This document shows, in pieces, positions 40,552 to 51,112 of a DNA stretch of 64,000 bases; position 1 is the stretch's first letter; every line of letters begins with the position of its first letter. Origin of the DNA: Symbioplanes lichenis (lineage in GTDB: Bacteria > Actinomycetota > Actinomycetes > Mycobacteriales > Micromonosporaceae); assembly GCF_030709675.1 (NCBI RefSeq), contig NZ_JAUZQD010000022.1, forward strand, positions 33,767 to 97,766, written 5' to 3'. Both the position numbers and the translations under genes were made by a program. The notes below the pieces were generated by a model. That model was not told where the DNA came from, searched no databases, and saw nothing but the letters and a program-made list of their open reading frames with translations.

Positions 40552-41658
40552 TTACGCGGAAATCCATTCTGTGGCAACCGTCACATCATCCAGCACCGCC
40601 GGGAGCGGCGACACCCCCAGACCGGGACCCGGCGGTACGGCCAGAGCACCGTCCTCCAGCACGAACGGCTCGGTGAGATCGGTCGCGAAGTAGCGCCCCG
40701 ACGCCGAGGTGTCCCCGGGCAGCGTGAACCCGGGAAGTGCGGCGAGCGCCACATTCGCCGCCCGGCCCAGCCCGGTCTCCAGCATGCCGCCGCACCACAC
40801 CGGGACGCCGTGCGCCGCGCACAGGTCGTGGATGCGCCGCGCCTCCAGATAGCCGCCGACCCGGCCCGGCTTGATGTTGACCACCGAGCAGGCGCCGAGC
40901 GTGAGCGCCGCGGCGGCCGTACGGGCGGAAGTGATCGACTCGTCCAGGCAGACCGGCGTGCTGATCTGCTTCGCGAGGGTGGCGTGGCCCAGCACGTCCT
41001 CCTCGTCCAGCGGCTGCTCGATCAGCAGCAGATCGAAGGGGTCGAGGCGGGCGAGGTGCCGGGCGTCGGCCAGCGTGTACGCGGTGTTGGCGTCCACCTG
41101 CAGCAGCACGTCGTCGCCGAAGCGCTCGCGGACCGCCCGGACCGGCTCGACGTCCCAGCCCGGCTCGATCTTGAGCTTGATCCGCACGTAGCCCTCGGCC
41201 AGATAGCCGGCCACGGCGTCGAGCAGCTGCGGGATCGAGTCCATGATGCCGACCGACACGCCGCACGGCACGCGGTCGCGGACGGCGCCGAACTCCCGCG
41301 CGAAGGACCGGCCCGCGGCCCGCAGCTCGGCGTCGAGGACGGCGGTCTCCAGGGCGGCCTTGGCCATCCGGTGCCCCTTGATCGGGGCGAGGACCCCGGC
41401 GACCTGGTACGCGTCCAGGTGCGGCGCCGCGGCCAGCCTCGGTACGAGGAAGCGGCGCAGCACGTCGGCGGCCGCGTCCGTGTACTCGGGCGAGTAGAGC
41501 GGCTCGGCCATCGCCACGCACTCGCCCCAGCCCTCGGCGTCGCCGGTGTCGGCCCGGACGAGCAGCACGTCCCGGGTCGTCTCGGTGCCGAACGACGTCC
41601 GGAACGGCGCGACCAGCGGCATGGCGACGCGCCGCAACTCGACTCCACGGATCTTCAC
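40552..41658 (-). CDS. menC: o-Succinylbenzoate synthase / N-succinylamino acid racemase family enzyme
   Basis: A 368-aa enolase-superfamily enzyme of the OSBS/NSAR group. All key residues are present: Lys161 and Lys163 (IKLKIEPG), metal ligands Asp189 (QVDANTAY), Glu214 (LLIEQPL) and Asp239 (CLDESI), and Lys263 (NIKPGRVGG). OSBS makes o-succinylbenzoate for menaquinone; NSAR racemises N-succinylamino acids, and many members do both. No other men gene is nearby, and the upstream gene is a GNAT protein coupled by an ATGA overlap, as in the known D-amino-acid conversion operon, so NSAR function is at least as likely. Confidence 0.88.
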   Translation of the reverse strand: MKIRGVELRRVAMPLVAPFRTSFGTETTRDVLLVRADTGDAEGWGECVAMAEPLYSPEYTDAAADVLRRFLVPRLAAAPHLDAYQVAGVLAPIKGHRMAKAALETAVLDAELRAAGRSFAREFGAVRDRVPCGVSVGIMDSIPQLLDAVAGYLAEGYVRIKLKIEPGWDVEPVRAVRERFGDDVLLQVDANTAYTLADARHLARLDPFDLLLIEQPLDEEDVLGHATLAKQISTPVCLDESITSARTAAAALTLGACSVVNIKPGRVGGYLEARRIHDLCAAHGVPVWCGGMLETGLGRAANVALAALPGFTLPGDTSASGRYFATDLTEPFVLEDGALAVPPGPGLGVSPLPAVLDDVTVATEWISA

Positions 41659-42422
41659 AGGCGGCCTCCCGGGCCTCGGTCGGTGGTGAGCACGTACCAG
41701 CCGGCGCGGTCGAAGCCGGTGAAGCGCGCGCCGGACGCCAGCAGCCCGGTCAGCACCTCACGCAGAGCACTGCGCCAGCGGGCCGCAGCGGCGGGATCGG
41801 CGACGCGCAGCCGCTCGATGTCGGGCGGCACGGCGACGAGCAACTTCTCCCCGTGTACGGGACCCCGCCGCCCGTTCTCGTCGAGCACGACCGTGCCCCC
41901 GGCCGGGTCGCACTCGAGCGGCTCGCCCCCGGCCACCTCCCAGCGCACCAGCAGCCGGTCGGAGGGATCGGCCCCGTTGAGGGTGTCGTGCATCGGACCG
42001 TAGAAGTCGGGCAGGTACTCGACCGGCACGGCACCCAGCTTCGCGAGGTTGAAGTAGGCGTTGCGAGCCACGAGCGGGTCGAAGGTCCACGTGATCGCCG
42101 TGGCGCCGCGCGACCGGGCCCAGCGGCGCTGGTGCTGCTTGAGGGCGTAGCCGACGCCCCGGCCGGCCGCCCCGGGCACCACCCCGGCGACATGGCTGTG
42201 CAGCTCGCGGACGTCCGGCGGGCCGAAGAAGCCGAAGCAGCCGCCGACCAGCTCGTCGCCCGCGTAGGCGGCGGCCACGTAGTTGCCGGCCTTGGCCAGC
42301 GCGCGCAGCATCTCGCCGCCGACCATCGGCCGGCCGGGACTCCAGATGCCGCCGAGCAGCGCGTCGAGCGCCGCCAGCTCCTCGGGCTGCGACACCACAC
42401 GCACGTCCACGCCGGGCTCCAT
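41655..42422 (-). CDS. GNAT family N-acetyltransferase (possible amino acid N-succinyltransferase)
   Basis: A 255-aa protein with a GNAT domain in the first half: GDELVGGCFGFFG, SHVAGVVPGAAGRGVGYALKQHQRRWARSRGATAITWTFDPLVARNAYFNLAKLGA. The acyl-CoA site is VVPGAAGRGVG. The long C-terminal part (about 150-255) is characteristic of the COG3375 group, whose members sit beside NSAR enzymes and succinylate D-amino acids in Geobacillus. The gene overlaps the racemase gene by four bases. A -10 box TAGAGT lies six bases before its ATG, implying a leaderless mRNA. Confidence 0.8.
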   Translation of the reverse strand: MEPGVDVRVVSQPEELAALDALLGGIWSPGRPMVGGEMLRALAKAGNYVAAAYAGDELVGGCFGFFGPPDVRELHSHVAGVVPGAAGRGVGYALKQHQRRWARSRGATAITWTFDPLVARNAYFNLAKLGAVPVEYLPDFYGPMHDTLNGADPSDRLLVRWEVAGGEPLECDPAGGTVVLDENGRRGPVHGEKLLVAVPPDIERLRVADPAAAARWRSALREVLTGLLASGARFTGFDRAGWYVLTTDRGPGGRL

Positions 42423-42428
42423 GCCGTC

Positions 42429-42446
42429 ACTCTAACCACGTAAAGT
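42429..42446. promoter_or_regulatory. Two divergent -10 boxes for leaderless transcripts
   Basis: On the minus strand TAGAGT (42434 to 42429) lies six bases before the GNAT ATG. On the plus strand TAAAGT (42441-42446) lies seven bases before the kinase GTG at 42454. The intergenic gap is only 31 bases, so each -35 region would fall in or near the other gene's start. Confidence 0.6.
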
Positions 42447-42453
42447 GCCCCGC

Positions 42454-44024
<1,571 letters not shown>

Positions 44025-44028
<4 letters not shown>

Positions 44029-44534
44029 GAATCCTGCTCGCTCTGGCCGTCGTCGTCGGCGCGCTGACGGCGTGTTCCACCACGTCCCCGTCGGCCGCGC
44101 CGGCGTCGTCAGCGCCCGCGTCGCCGATCCCCACCTTTGCGGACGTGTCACGCGGCGACAGCAAGTCGGTCGTCAAGCTGATCTCGTTCGACCCGCAGGC
44201 CCGCTCCGCCGTCGCCGAGCCGACCATCTTCATGCAGGGCCCCGATTTCTGCGAGGCGTTCCAGCTGCCGGCTTCGGACCCGCGCTGCGAACGCGACTGG
44301 AGCACCGAGGACAGCAACACCCGCGTGACCGTCCCGATCGCGGCGGACGCCGAGCTGTTCACCATCCACGGTGGTGACCCTGAGTGCTTCAGCGGGGACT
44401 CTCTGGTCGTCGGCACGTGCGAGCTGACCCCGGCCAAGTTCGCCACGTTGTCCCAGGAGAGCGGCGAGATGCTGGTCCAACTGACCGTCGTGGACGGTAC
44501 CGCCCGGAAAATCGCCGAAGTGTACACCCCGTAA
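44025..44534 (+). CDS. Small secreted lipoprotein
   Basis: A 169-aa exported lipoprotein: signal peptide MRILLALAVVVGALTAC with lipobox LTAC, a Ser/Ala/Pro linker, and a globular domain of about 130 residues with four cysteines, likely two disulfides. The family is unknown to me. It overlaps the kinase gene by ATGA, so it may be a ligand or accessory of the kinase outer domain. Confidence 0.8.
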
Positions 44535-44603
44535 TGATCTTTTCTTGATCGATGCGCGTATGGTGCCGTACCGGAGAAACCTGGCTCGGCTGAAGGTGGA
44601 GCG

Positions 44604-45554
44604 ATGACGGACAAGCGGGACTTGAGCGACCCCCCGGCGGATCCCGCCCTGGTCCGGCCGTACATCGCCCCCGTCTCCCCCGCCGTGCCGCCGCGCCTGG
44701 GCGAGAAGTGGCCCGCGCGCACCCCCGTCGGCGAGCCCACCGGCGAGCTGCCCGTCCAGCCCGCCCCCGCGCCCGCCGCCCGGCCCACCTCCTTCGGCCG
44801 CCAGCGCCTGCTCGTCCTCTCCGGCGTGACGGTGCTCGCCCTGGGCGTCCTCGGCACCGTCCTCGTCACGAGCAGCGGCGGCGACGACGAGGACACGGCG
44901 ACCGTCCAGCCCACCTTCCCGCTGGCGTCGGCCACGGCCGACCTGGGCGCCGGCCCGTCCGGCCCCGCCCGCCAGTCGGCCGCCCCGGAGCAGGGCGTCT
45001 CCGGCTCCGCGCGCATCAGTCGCGGCCCCGGCCCCTCCGGCAGCGCCATCATCAGTACGGGCCCCAGCGGCGCCCCGGCCTCCCAGGCGCCCGCCGCCCC
45101 GGGCGCCCCCGCCGTCCCGCCCGGAACCACCTCCGCCCCCGCCGCCGGCCCCACGACTCCCGGCTCGACCCTGAGCCCGGCGCCGGGCACCGCGGTCACC
45201 GGCAAGGTCAAAGCCGCGTCGTCGGGCCGCTGCCTCGCCCTCGGCGGCCTCCTGGGCGTCGACGGCACGCCGATCGTGACCAACGGCTGCTCGAACATCA
45301 GCTACCAGTCGTTCACCTTCAACACCGACGGCACCCTGAGCGTCGCCGGCCACTGCGCCGAAGCCACCCCCTCCGGCGAGGTCAAATCCACCACCTGCGA
45401 CGACGCCGCCACCTCCCAGTGGCGCGCCGGCCCCGCGGGCACCCTGGTCAACCTCGCCACCGGCGGCTGCCTCACCGACGGCGGAGGAACCGGCAAGACC
45501 GCCCGCGTCGAAGCCTGCACCGGCGCCGCCGCCCAGGGCTGGACCCTGCCCTAG
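44604..45554 (+). CDS. Membrane-anchored ricin-type lectin domain protein
   Basis: A 316-aa protein. A Pro-rich cytosolic N-terminus (about 65 residues) is followed by a helix (RLLVLSGVTVLALGVLGTVLVTSS), a long Ala/Pro/Gly/Ser linker, and a C-terminal domain of about 120 residues with ricin B features (GRCLALGGLLGVDGTPIVTNGC, HCAEATPSGEVKSTTCDD, GGCLTDGGGTGKTARVEACTGAAAQGWTL). It has the same layout as the AbfB protein at 10.4 kb and has no catalytic domain. GGTGGAGCG precedes the ATG. It probably binds a surface or substrate glycan. Confidence 0.78.
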   Translation: MTDKRDLSDPPADPALVRPYIAPVSPAVPPRLGEKWPARTPVGEPTGELPVQPAPAPAARPTSFGRQRLLVLSGVTVLALGVLGTVLVTSSGGDDEDTATVQPTFPLASATADLGAGPSGPARQSAAPEQGVSGSARISRGPGPSGSAIISTGPSGAPASQAPAAPGAPAVPPGTTSAPAAGPTTPGSTLSPAPGTAVTGKVKAASSGRCLALGGLLGVDGTPIVTNGCSNISYQSFTFNTDGTLSVAGHCAEATPSGEVKSTTCDDAATSQWRAGPAGTLVNLATGGCLTDGGGTGKTARVEACTGAAAQGWTLP

Positions 45555-45559
45555 GGAGC

Positions 45560-45822
45560 TCAGGCGGCGAGCAGCCGGGTGGTCCAGTCCGCCAGGGCCG
45601 AGACGGCGGTGCGGGACAGCGCCGCTCGCGGCACCATGCCGGTGAAGCCGTGGAAGCCGCCGGCCCAGACGTGCAGTTCGGCGTGGACACCGGCCGCCCA
45701 CATCGTGCCGGCGAAGGCGACCGTCTCGTCGCGGAACACCTCGGCGCTCCCGCAGTCGATGCAGGTCGCGGGGAGGCCGGTCAGGTCGGTGGCGCGGGCC
45801 GGTGCGGCGTAGACACTCACGT
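45560..45822 (-). pseudogene. C-terminal remnant of an alpha/beta hydrolase (HSL family)
   Basis: About 85 codons match the end of hormone-sensitive-lipase-type esterases: VYAAPARATDLTGLPATCIDCGSAEVFRDE (with the catalytic Asp region), then AELHVWAGGFHGF with the catalytic His. The HGGG oxyanion motif and the GDSAG nucleophile are missing because the 5' part is gone. Upstream codons in this frame do not resemble the family. It meets a truncated TetR-like remnant on the other strand near 45825. Confidence 0.7.
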
Positions 45823-45829
45823 CGTCCCC

Positions 45830-46102
45830 TCCGCGCCGGTCGCGGCCTCCGCCCCGCTGCTCGCGCGGGCCCGGGAGCTGGGCGCCGGCCTGCAGCGCAC
45901 CCTGGCCGAGGAGCTCGACCGCGACCCCGGTTACGACGGCGACGGCACGCTGCTCGCCGCGTTCTTCGTCACCGGCTATGCCACCGTGCTGGTCGGCAAC
46001 GCGAGCCGCCTCATCGCCGGGCACGCCCCGGAGACCGTGGCCCGGGATGCCCGCGCACGGGTCGAGCAGCTGTTCGACGCGCTCGCCCACGGGGTGCGCT
46101 GA
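45830..46102 (+). pseudogene. C-terminal remnant of a TetR-like regulator
   Basis: The frame ending at 46102 (LLARARELGAGLQRTLAEELDRDPGYDGDG, then LLAAFFVTGYATVLVGNASRLIAGHAP) resembles the ligand-binding C-terminus of TetR proteins with the usual final helix (ARARVEQLFDALAHGV). No helix-turn-helix precedes it; the frame upstream runs as a shadow of the lectin gene. Together with the hydrolase remnant it looks like a divergent gene pair whose 5' ends and shared promoter were deleted. Confidence 0.55.
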
Positions 46103-46179
46103 ACGCTCGCCGCCGGGCGAGCCGGCCGGCGCTCGTCCACGAAGCGCGCTGAGCGCTCACCATCGGGCGAGCCGGCCGG
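46096..46179. repeat. Direct repeat of 34 bp, two copies
   Basis: Copies at 46096-46129 and 46146-46179 differ in four positions; both end GGGCGAGCCGGCCGG. The first covers the end of the TetR-like remnant and the second abuts the stop of the next gene, so a short duplication is likely. Confidence 0.8.
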
Positions 46180-46180
46180 G

Positions 46181-46759
46181 TCAGGCGGTGCGGCCGTTGG
46201 CGTAGACGACGCGGAAGCCCAGGTGGTCGGCCAGGGCGGTCCAGCGGGACGAGCGGACCAGCCGCTCCACGCTGTCGATGCGGCCGCCGTTGACCAGGGC
46301 GTTGAGGACGACGGTCTCGAAGGCGGCGGACTCGACCCAGTCGACGGCCTTGGTGAAGCCGCACAGCATGGCGGCCTTGGTCTCGTGGAGGAACTCCTTG
46401 AGGACGCGGTCGGAGGCGCGGAGGATCGAGCAGCTGCCGAAGTAGAGGGTGCGGCCGGCGCAGCGGCCCGACATCCAGGCGGCGATCTCGTCCAGCTCGA
46501 CCGTGTTCTTCTCGGTGAGGCAGAGCTGGGTGGGCTGGCCGTGGAGGGCGAAGAAGCCGACCTTGTAGTCCTGGTACTTCCGGGAGAGCCAGGTGTCCAG
46601 GTAGTAGTGCAGCTCCTCGACCGTGGCCGTGTCGCGGTGGATGAAGCGGATGCTGCCCAGCCGCTCGAGCAGCTCCAGGGTCGGCAGGACCGAGGTGCGC
46701 TCGATCAGGTCCTCCTCCCACTGCCCCTCGACGCAGAAGACTCCCCCCGGTTTCCGCAC
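46181..46759 (-). CDS. DUF6642-like protein with caspase/CHAT-like dyad
   Basis: A 192-aa cytosolic protein, which I think belongs to DUF6642 (name from memory). It begins MRKPGGVFCVEGQWEEDL. Its core has a strand ending in His-Gly (YKVGFFALHGQP, near residue 74) and, about 34 residues later, a strand ending in Ser-Cys (RTLYFGSCSIL, near 110), then AAMLCGFTKAVDW. This is the strand order and His/Cys placement of caspase-like and CHAT peptidases. No substrate or partner gene is adjacent. A protease or signalling role is inference from this pattern only. Confidence 0.6.
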   Translation of the reverse strand: MRKPGGVFCVEGQWEEDLIERTSVLPTLELLERLGSIRFIHRDTATVEELHYYLDTWLSRKYQDYKVGFFALHGQPTQLCLTEKNTVELDEIAAWMSGRCAGRTLYFGSCSILRASDRVLKEFLHETKAAMLCGFTKAVDWVESAAFETVVLNALVNGGRIDSVERLVRSSRWTALADHLGFRVVYANGRTA

Positions 46760-46841
46760 GGCCCCTCCCCCGATGACTGATCCACGACGACGCTAACCCA
46801 CCCGCCGGGCCATTGCCGGGATGAGCGCGGGGGGAGGAACG

Positions 46842-47711
46842 TCACAGCAACCCGGATCGCCGCCAGAGGGCCAGGCCGGGGCCGCCGATCAGGTCGAGGT
46901 CGCGCAGGAACGTGACGACTTTCTCGCCGGCCCAGCGCAGCGTCGCCCGGTAGTGCGGGTTGGCCCAGGCCACTCGGGCACCGGCCCGGGGATCGATGCC
47001 GACCGAGCGGTAGACGTCCGGGGACACCAGGCGCCGCCCGGTCAGGTACGCCGCCCGGGCGATGATGATCCGGTCGTACGCGAGCCGGTGCCGCCCCGCC
47101 GCGCGGACGGCCGTGGCCAGCTCGTCGCGGGCGTAGCGGACGTGCCGGGCCTCCTCGATCACGTGGATGCGCGACACCATCCGGACCAGGGGCTGGACGG
47201 TCTCGTCGGCGGCCGCCTCGCGCTGGAGGGCGTCCAGGATCTCCTCGGCGATGAGGATGGCCGCGTACATGCGGGGCCCGGTCGCCGTGGCCGCGATGAA
47301 CTGGCCGAGGCCCTGGTCGAAGGGGCCGGGCCGGTAGACCGGGCAGTCCAGCTTGGCGATCATCCGGCCGAACATGACCGAGTGGCGGCACTCGTCGGCG
47401 ATCTCGGTCAGCGCGTACTGGGCGCGGGGGTCGGTCGGGTCCTGCTTGTAGTACTCGCGGACGAGCAGCTGCATGAGGATCGTCTCGAACCAGACGCCGA
47501 GACTGGCGATGCTCGCGACCTCGTGCCGGGTCAGCGTCTGCCGCTGATCGGCCGACAGCGTGTCCCACAACGGCGTGCCCCACAGCGAAGAGCGCTTCTC
47601 GGGCACGAACCACAAAGAAGAAGACAGCGGGGCGTCCCAGTCGATCTCGACATCGGGGTCGTACGAGTTGCGGGCGGAGGAGACGAGCAGCCGATCGGAC
47701 AGCGAAGTCAC
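46842..47711 (-). CDS. AurF-like diiron oxygenase
   Basis: A 289-aa four-helix-bundle diiron protein. Carboxylate and His ligands appear in the expected order: Glu in WFETILMQLL, EIADECRHSVMF, Glu in AAILIAEEILDAL, and HVIEEARHVRYARDE. AurF oxidises aryl amines to nitro groups; many actinobacterial relatives act on unknown substrates. I chose GTG 47711 because GGAGG lies five bases upstream; the ATG at 47729 would have none. A GTTAC-N5-GTAAC palindrome separates it from the divergent TetR gene. Confidence 0.85.
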   Translation of the reverse strand: MTSLSDRLLVSSARNSYDPDVEIDWDAPLSSSLWFVPEKRSSLWGTPLWDTLSADQRQTLTRHEVASIASLGVWFETILMQLLVREYYKQDPTDPRAQYALTEIADECRHSVMFGRMIAKLDCPVYRPGPFDQGLGQFIAATATGPRMYAAILIAEEILDALQREAAADETVQPLVRMVSRIHVIEEARHVRYARDELATAVRAAGRHRLAYDRIIIARAAYLTGRRLVSPDVYRSVGIDPRAGARVAWANPHYRATLRWAGEKVVTFLRDLDLIGGPGLALWRRSGLL

Positions 47712-47733
47712 GGAAGCCTCCGAGAACATTGAC

Positions 47734-47748
47734 GTTACCGGAAGTAAC
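47734..47748. promoter_or_regulatory. Candidate TetR operator (diiron oxygenase / TetR)
   Basis: GTTACCGGAAGTAAC is a 5-5-5 inverted repeat between the two divergent starts, in the place expected for autoregulation by the TetR protein. Confidence 0.6.
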
Positions 47749-47764
47749 AGGTACTTCTCGTACT

Positions 47765-48397
47765 ATGAACGGCGACACCGACCCCGTCAAGAAAGCGGAC
47801 GGCCGCAGCCAACGCTGGTCCGGTCATCGGGAGCAGCGGCGCGAGGAGCTGGTCGACGCGGTCATCGCCGCGATCCGCGAGCTCGGCCCCGAGCCGGGCA
47901 TCGACGCCGTCGCCGCGCACGCCGGGGTCAGCAAGCCGGTGCTCTACCGCTACTTCACCGACAAGTCGGGGCTGTGGGAGGCGGTGGGACGCCGGGCCGC
48001 GACCGCGCTGGTCGAGGCGATCGCCCCGGCGGTGGCGGCCGTCCGCGAGGAGCGCCAGGTGGTGACGGCGGCGGTCGACGCGTACCTGGCCTTCATCGAG
48101 GCCGACCCGCACCTCTACCGGTTCGTGACGAAGCAGAACACGAACGACGTGGTCGGCGACGCGATCGACACCGTCGCCGGGGCGCTCGCGCGGATCGTCG
48201 GCGACCGGCTGCGCGCGCTCGGACTGGATTCCGGGGCGGCGCTGCCGTGGGCGTACGGCATCGTCGGGTTCGTCCAGACGGTGGGTGACTGGTGGCTGCG
48301 GCAGCGCCAGCCGATCAGCCGGGCCGCCCTGACGGAGTATCTGGCGGCGTTCCTGTGGAGCGGGGTCGCCGGCGTGGCACCGAGGGAGGAACCATGA
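47765..48397 (+). CDS. TetR family transcriptional regulator
   Basis: A 210-aa regulator with the helix-turn-helix GPEPGIDAVAAHAGVSKPVLYRYFTDKSGLW and a C-terminal ligand domain (VDAYLAFIEADPHLYRFVTKQNTND, WWLRQRQPISRAAL) as in fatty-acid-responsive or lipid-related TetR proteins of mycobacteria. It is divergent from the diiron oxygenase and coupled by ATGA to the DUF4873 gene. It probably represses both directions. Confidence 0.88.
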   Translation: MNGDTDPVKKADGRSQRWSGHREQRREELVDAVIAAIRELGPEPGIDAVAAHAGVSKPVLYRYFTDKSGLWEAVGRRAATALVEAIAPAVAAVREERQVVTAAVDAYLAFIEADPHLYRFVTKQNTNDVVGDAIDTVAGALARIVGDRLRALGLDSGAALPWAYGIVGFVQTVGDWWLRQRQPISRAALTEYLAAFLWSGVAGVAPREEP

Positions 48398-48666
48398 CGG
48401 ACTACCGGGGACCGGCCACGATCGACGGCATCACCGTCGAGGTGCACCTGTCCGCCCGCTTCGAGCCGATCGAGGGGCAGTGTCGCTGGGCGGGCCGCGC
48501 CGCACCCAACGAGGCGCTCACCCGGAAGCAGAGAAGCGGACAGAACGCTCAGTTGGCCATCGGACAGAACGCCGCCGAGATCAAACTGAGCGAACCCGAT
48601 CCCTGGGGCCGGGTCAGGATCAGCGGCCAAGGCCACCCGCCCTGGCCCGCAGCTCCCGGGGACTGA
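48394..48666 (+). CDS. DUF4873 domain protein
   Basis: A 90-aa protein (YRGPATIDGITVEVHLSARFEPIEGQCRWAGRAAPNE) that I assign to DUF4873, a small beta-rich domain often fused to the C-terminus of actinobacterial flavin monooxygenases. Here it stands alone, a short distance from an FMO gene. It overlaps the TetR stop (ATGA) and its last 47 bases overlap the convergent AraC gene. GAGGGAGG precedes the ATG. Confidence 0.75.
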   Translation: MTDYRGPATIDGITVEVHLSARFEPIEGQCRWAGRAAPNEALTRKQRSGQNAQLAIGQNAAEIKLSEPDPWGRVRISGQGHPPWPAAPGD

Positions 48667-49621
48667 CCCCGAACCACCGCCGCACCGCCCGGCTCAGCGC
48701 ACTCTGCTCCGCCAGCCCCACCATCGCGGTGACCTGCGAGAACGGCAGATCGGTGGCGGTGACGAGCCGGTGCGCGGCGGCCCGGCGTACCCCGTCGAGC
48801 ACCGCCTCGAAGGTCGTGCCCTCGGCAGCGAGCCGGCGCTGCAGGGTCCGCGGGTGCAGCCGCAGGCGGCGCGCCACGGCGGCCACGTCGGCGGGCGCGG
48901 TGCCGAGCGCCTGCCCCAGCACCACCCGGACCCGGTCGGCGACGCTGCGCTGCGGCTCGGGGAAATGCCCGGCCAGGTACTCGACGGCGAGGTCGCGCAG
49001 CACCTGGCTGCCGCCGGGCACGGGCATGGACCCCAGGCCGGCGGGGACGCGCAGCAGGGCGTCGGCCCGGCCGAAGCGGACCTCACACCCGAAGAACCCG
49101 GTGTACGCCACCACGGGCGCCAGCGCGTCGTGGGTCAGATGCACCGAGCGCAACCCGTACGGCCCGCCGTGCAGCAACGTGATGATCCGGTGCAGCAGCC
49201 CGAGCCCGAGATCCACCACCTGCGGCGGCAGGGGCACGGCGTCGGTGCCCGCGTAGCGCAGCCCCGCCACGCCCGGGTGCCCGGCCGGGTCCGGCACCTG
49301 CCCGACCGTGAGCGCCGGACTGTGCACGAAGAGGAAACGCCGGCTGATCTCCAGCGCCTCGCCGAAGGTCGCCGCGTTCTCGATGGCCAGCGCGAGCGGC
49401 CCCAGCACGGACGCGTTCTGCGTCCCGGCCAGCCGGAGCCCCAGGTCGGGGCAGCCCTGCTCGGCGGCGGCGGTCTCCAGGACCATGGCCGCCGTCCGCG
49501 CCGGGATGAGGGCGTCGTCGGAGTTCAGGTCCCCGGCCGACACCCCGAACCGGTCCAGGAACCCGCCGGGCAGCAACGCCGGCAGCCCGCGAAGTCCCGC
49601 CGCCCGCACCATGGCCTCCAT
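48620..49621 (-). CDS. AraC family regulator (VirS/OruR type)
   Basis: A 333-aa regulator. The N-terminal Arabinose_bd-type domain (about 20-205: ARTAAMVLETAAAEQGCPDLGLRLAGTQ, VGFFGCEV-like YTGFFGCEVRFG) is followed by the AraC helix-turn-helix (VAAVARRLRLHPRTLQRRLAAEGTTFEAVLDGVRR, then VTAMVGLAEQSALSRAVRRWFGVSP). This layout matches VirS of Mycobacterium tuberculosis, whose gene is divergent from the mymA monooxygenase operon just as here. An inverted repeat region lies between the two starts. Confidence 0.88.
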   Translation of the reverse strand: MEAMVRAAGLRGLPALLPGGFLDRFGVSAGDLNSDDALIPARTAAMVLETAAAEQGCPDLGLRLAGTQNASVLGPLALAIENAATFGEALEISRRFLFVHSPALTVGQVPDPAGHPGVAGLRYAGTDAVPLPPQVVDLGLGLLHRIITLLHGGPYGLRSVHLTHDALAPVVAYTGFFGCEVRFGRADALLRVPAGLGSMPVPGGSQVLRDLAVEYLAGHFPEPQRSVADRVRVVLGQALGTAPADVAAVARRLRLHPRTLQRRLAAEGTTFEAVLDGVRRAAAHRLVTATDLPFSQVTAMVGLAEQSALSRAVRRWFGVSPRELRARAGGLGR

Positions 49622-49672
49622 GTCACCCGAGGGTAAATTCTTGTCGCGTCAGGACAAGTGCAACCGGGTGAC
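49622..49672. promoter_or_regulatory. Nested inverted repeats between AraC and FMO genes
   Basis: CTTGTC-N7-GACAAG (49640-49658) is nested inside GTCACCC (49622-49628) and GGGTGAC (49666-49672). The two share almost the same centre, and the block fills the 69-base gap, so it likely binds the AraC-type regulator. Confidence 0.6.
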
Positions 49673-49690
49673 GTGGCGAACACTGTCGGT

Positions 49691-51108
<1,418 letters not shown>

Positions 51109-51112
<4 letters not shown>

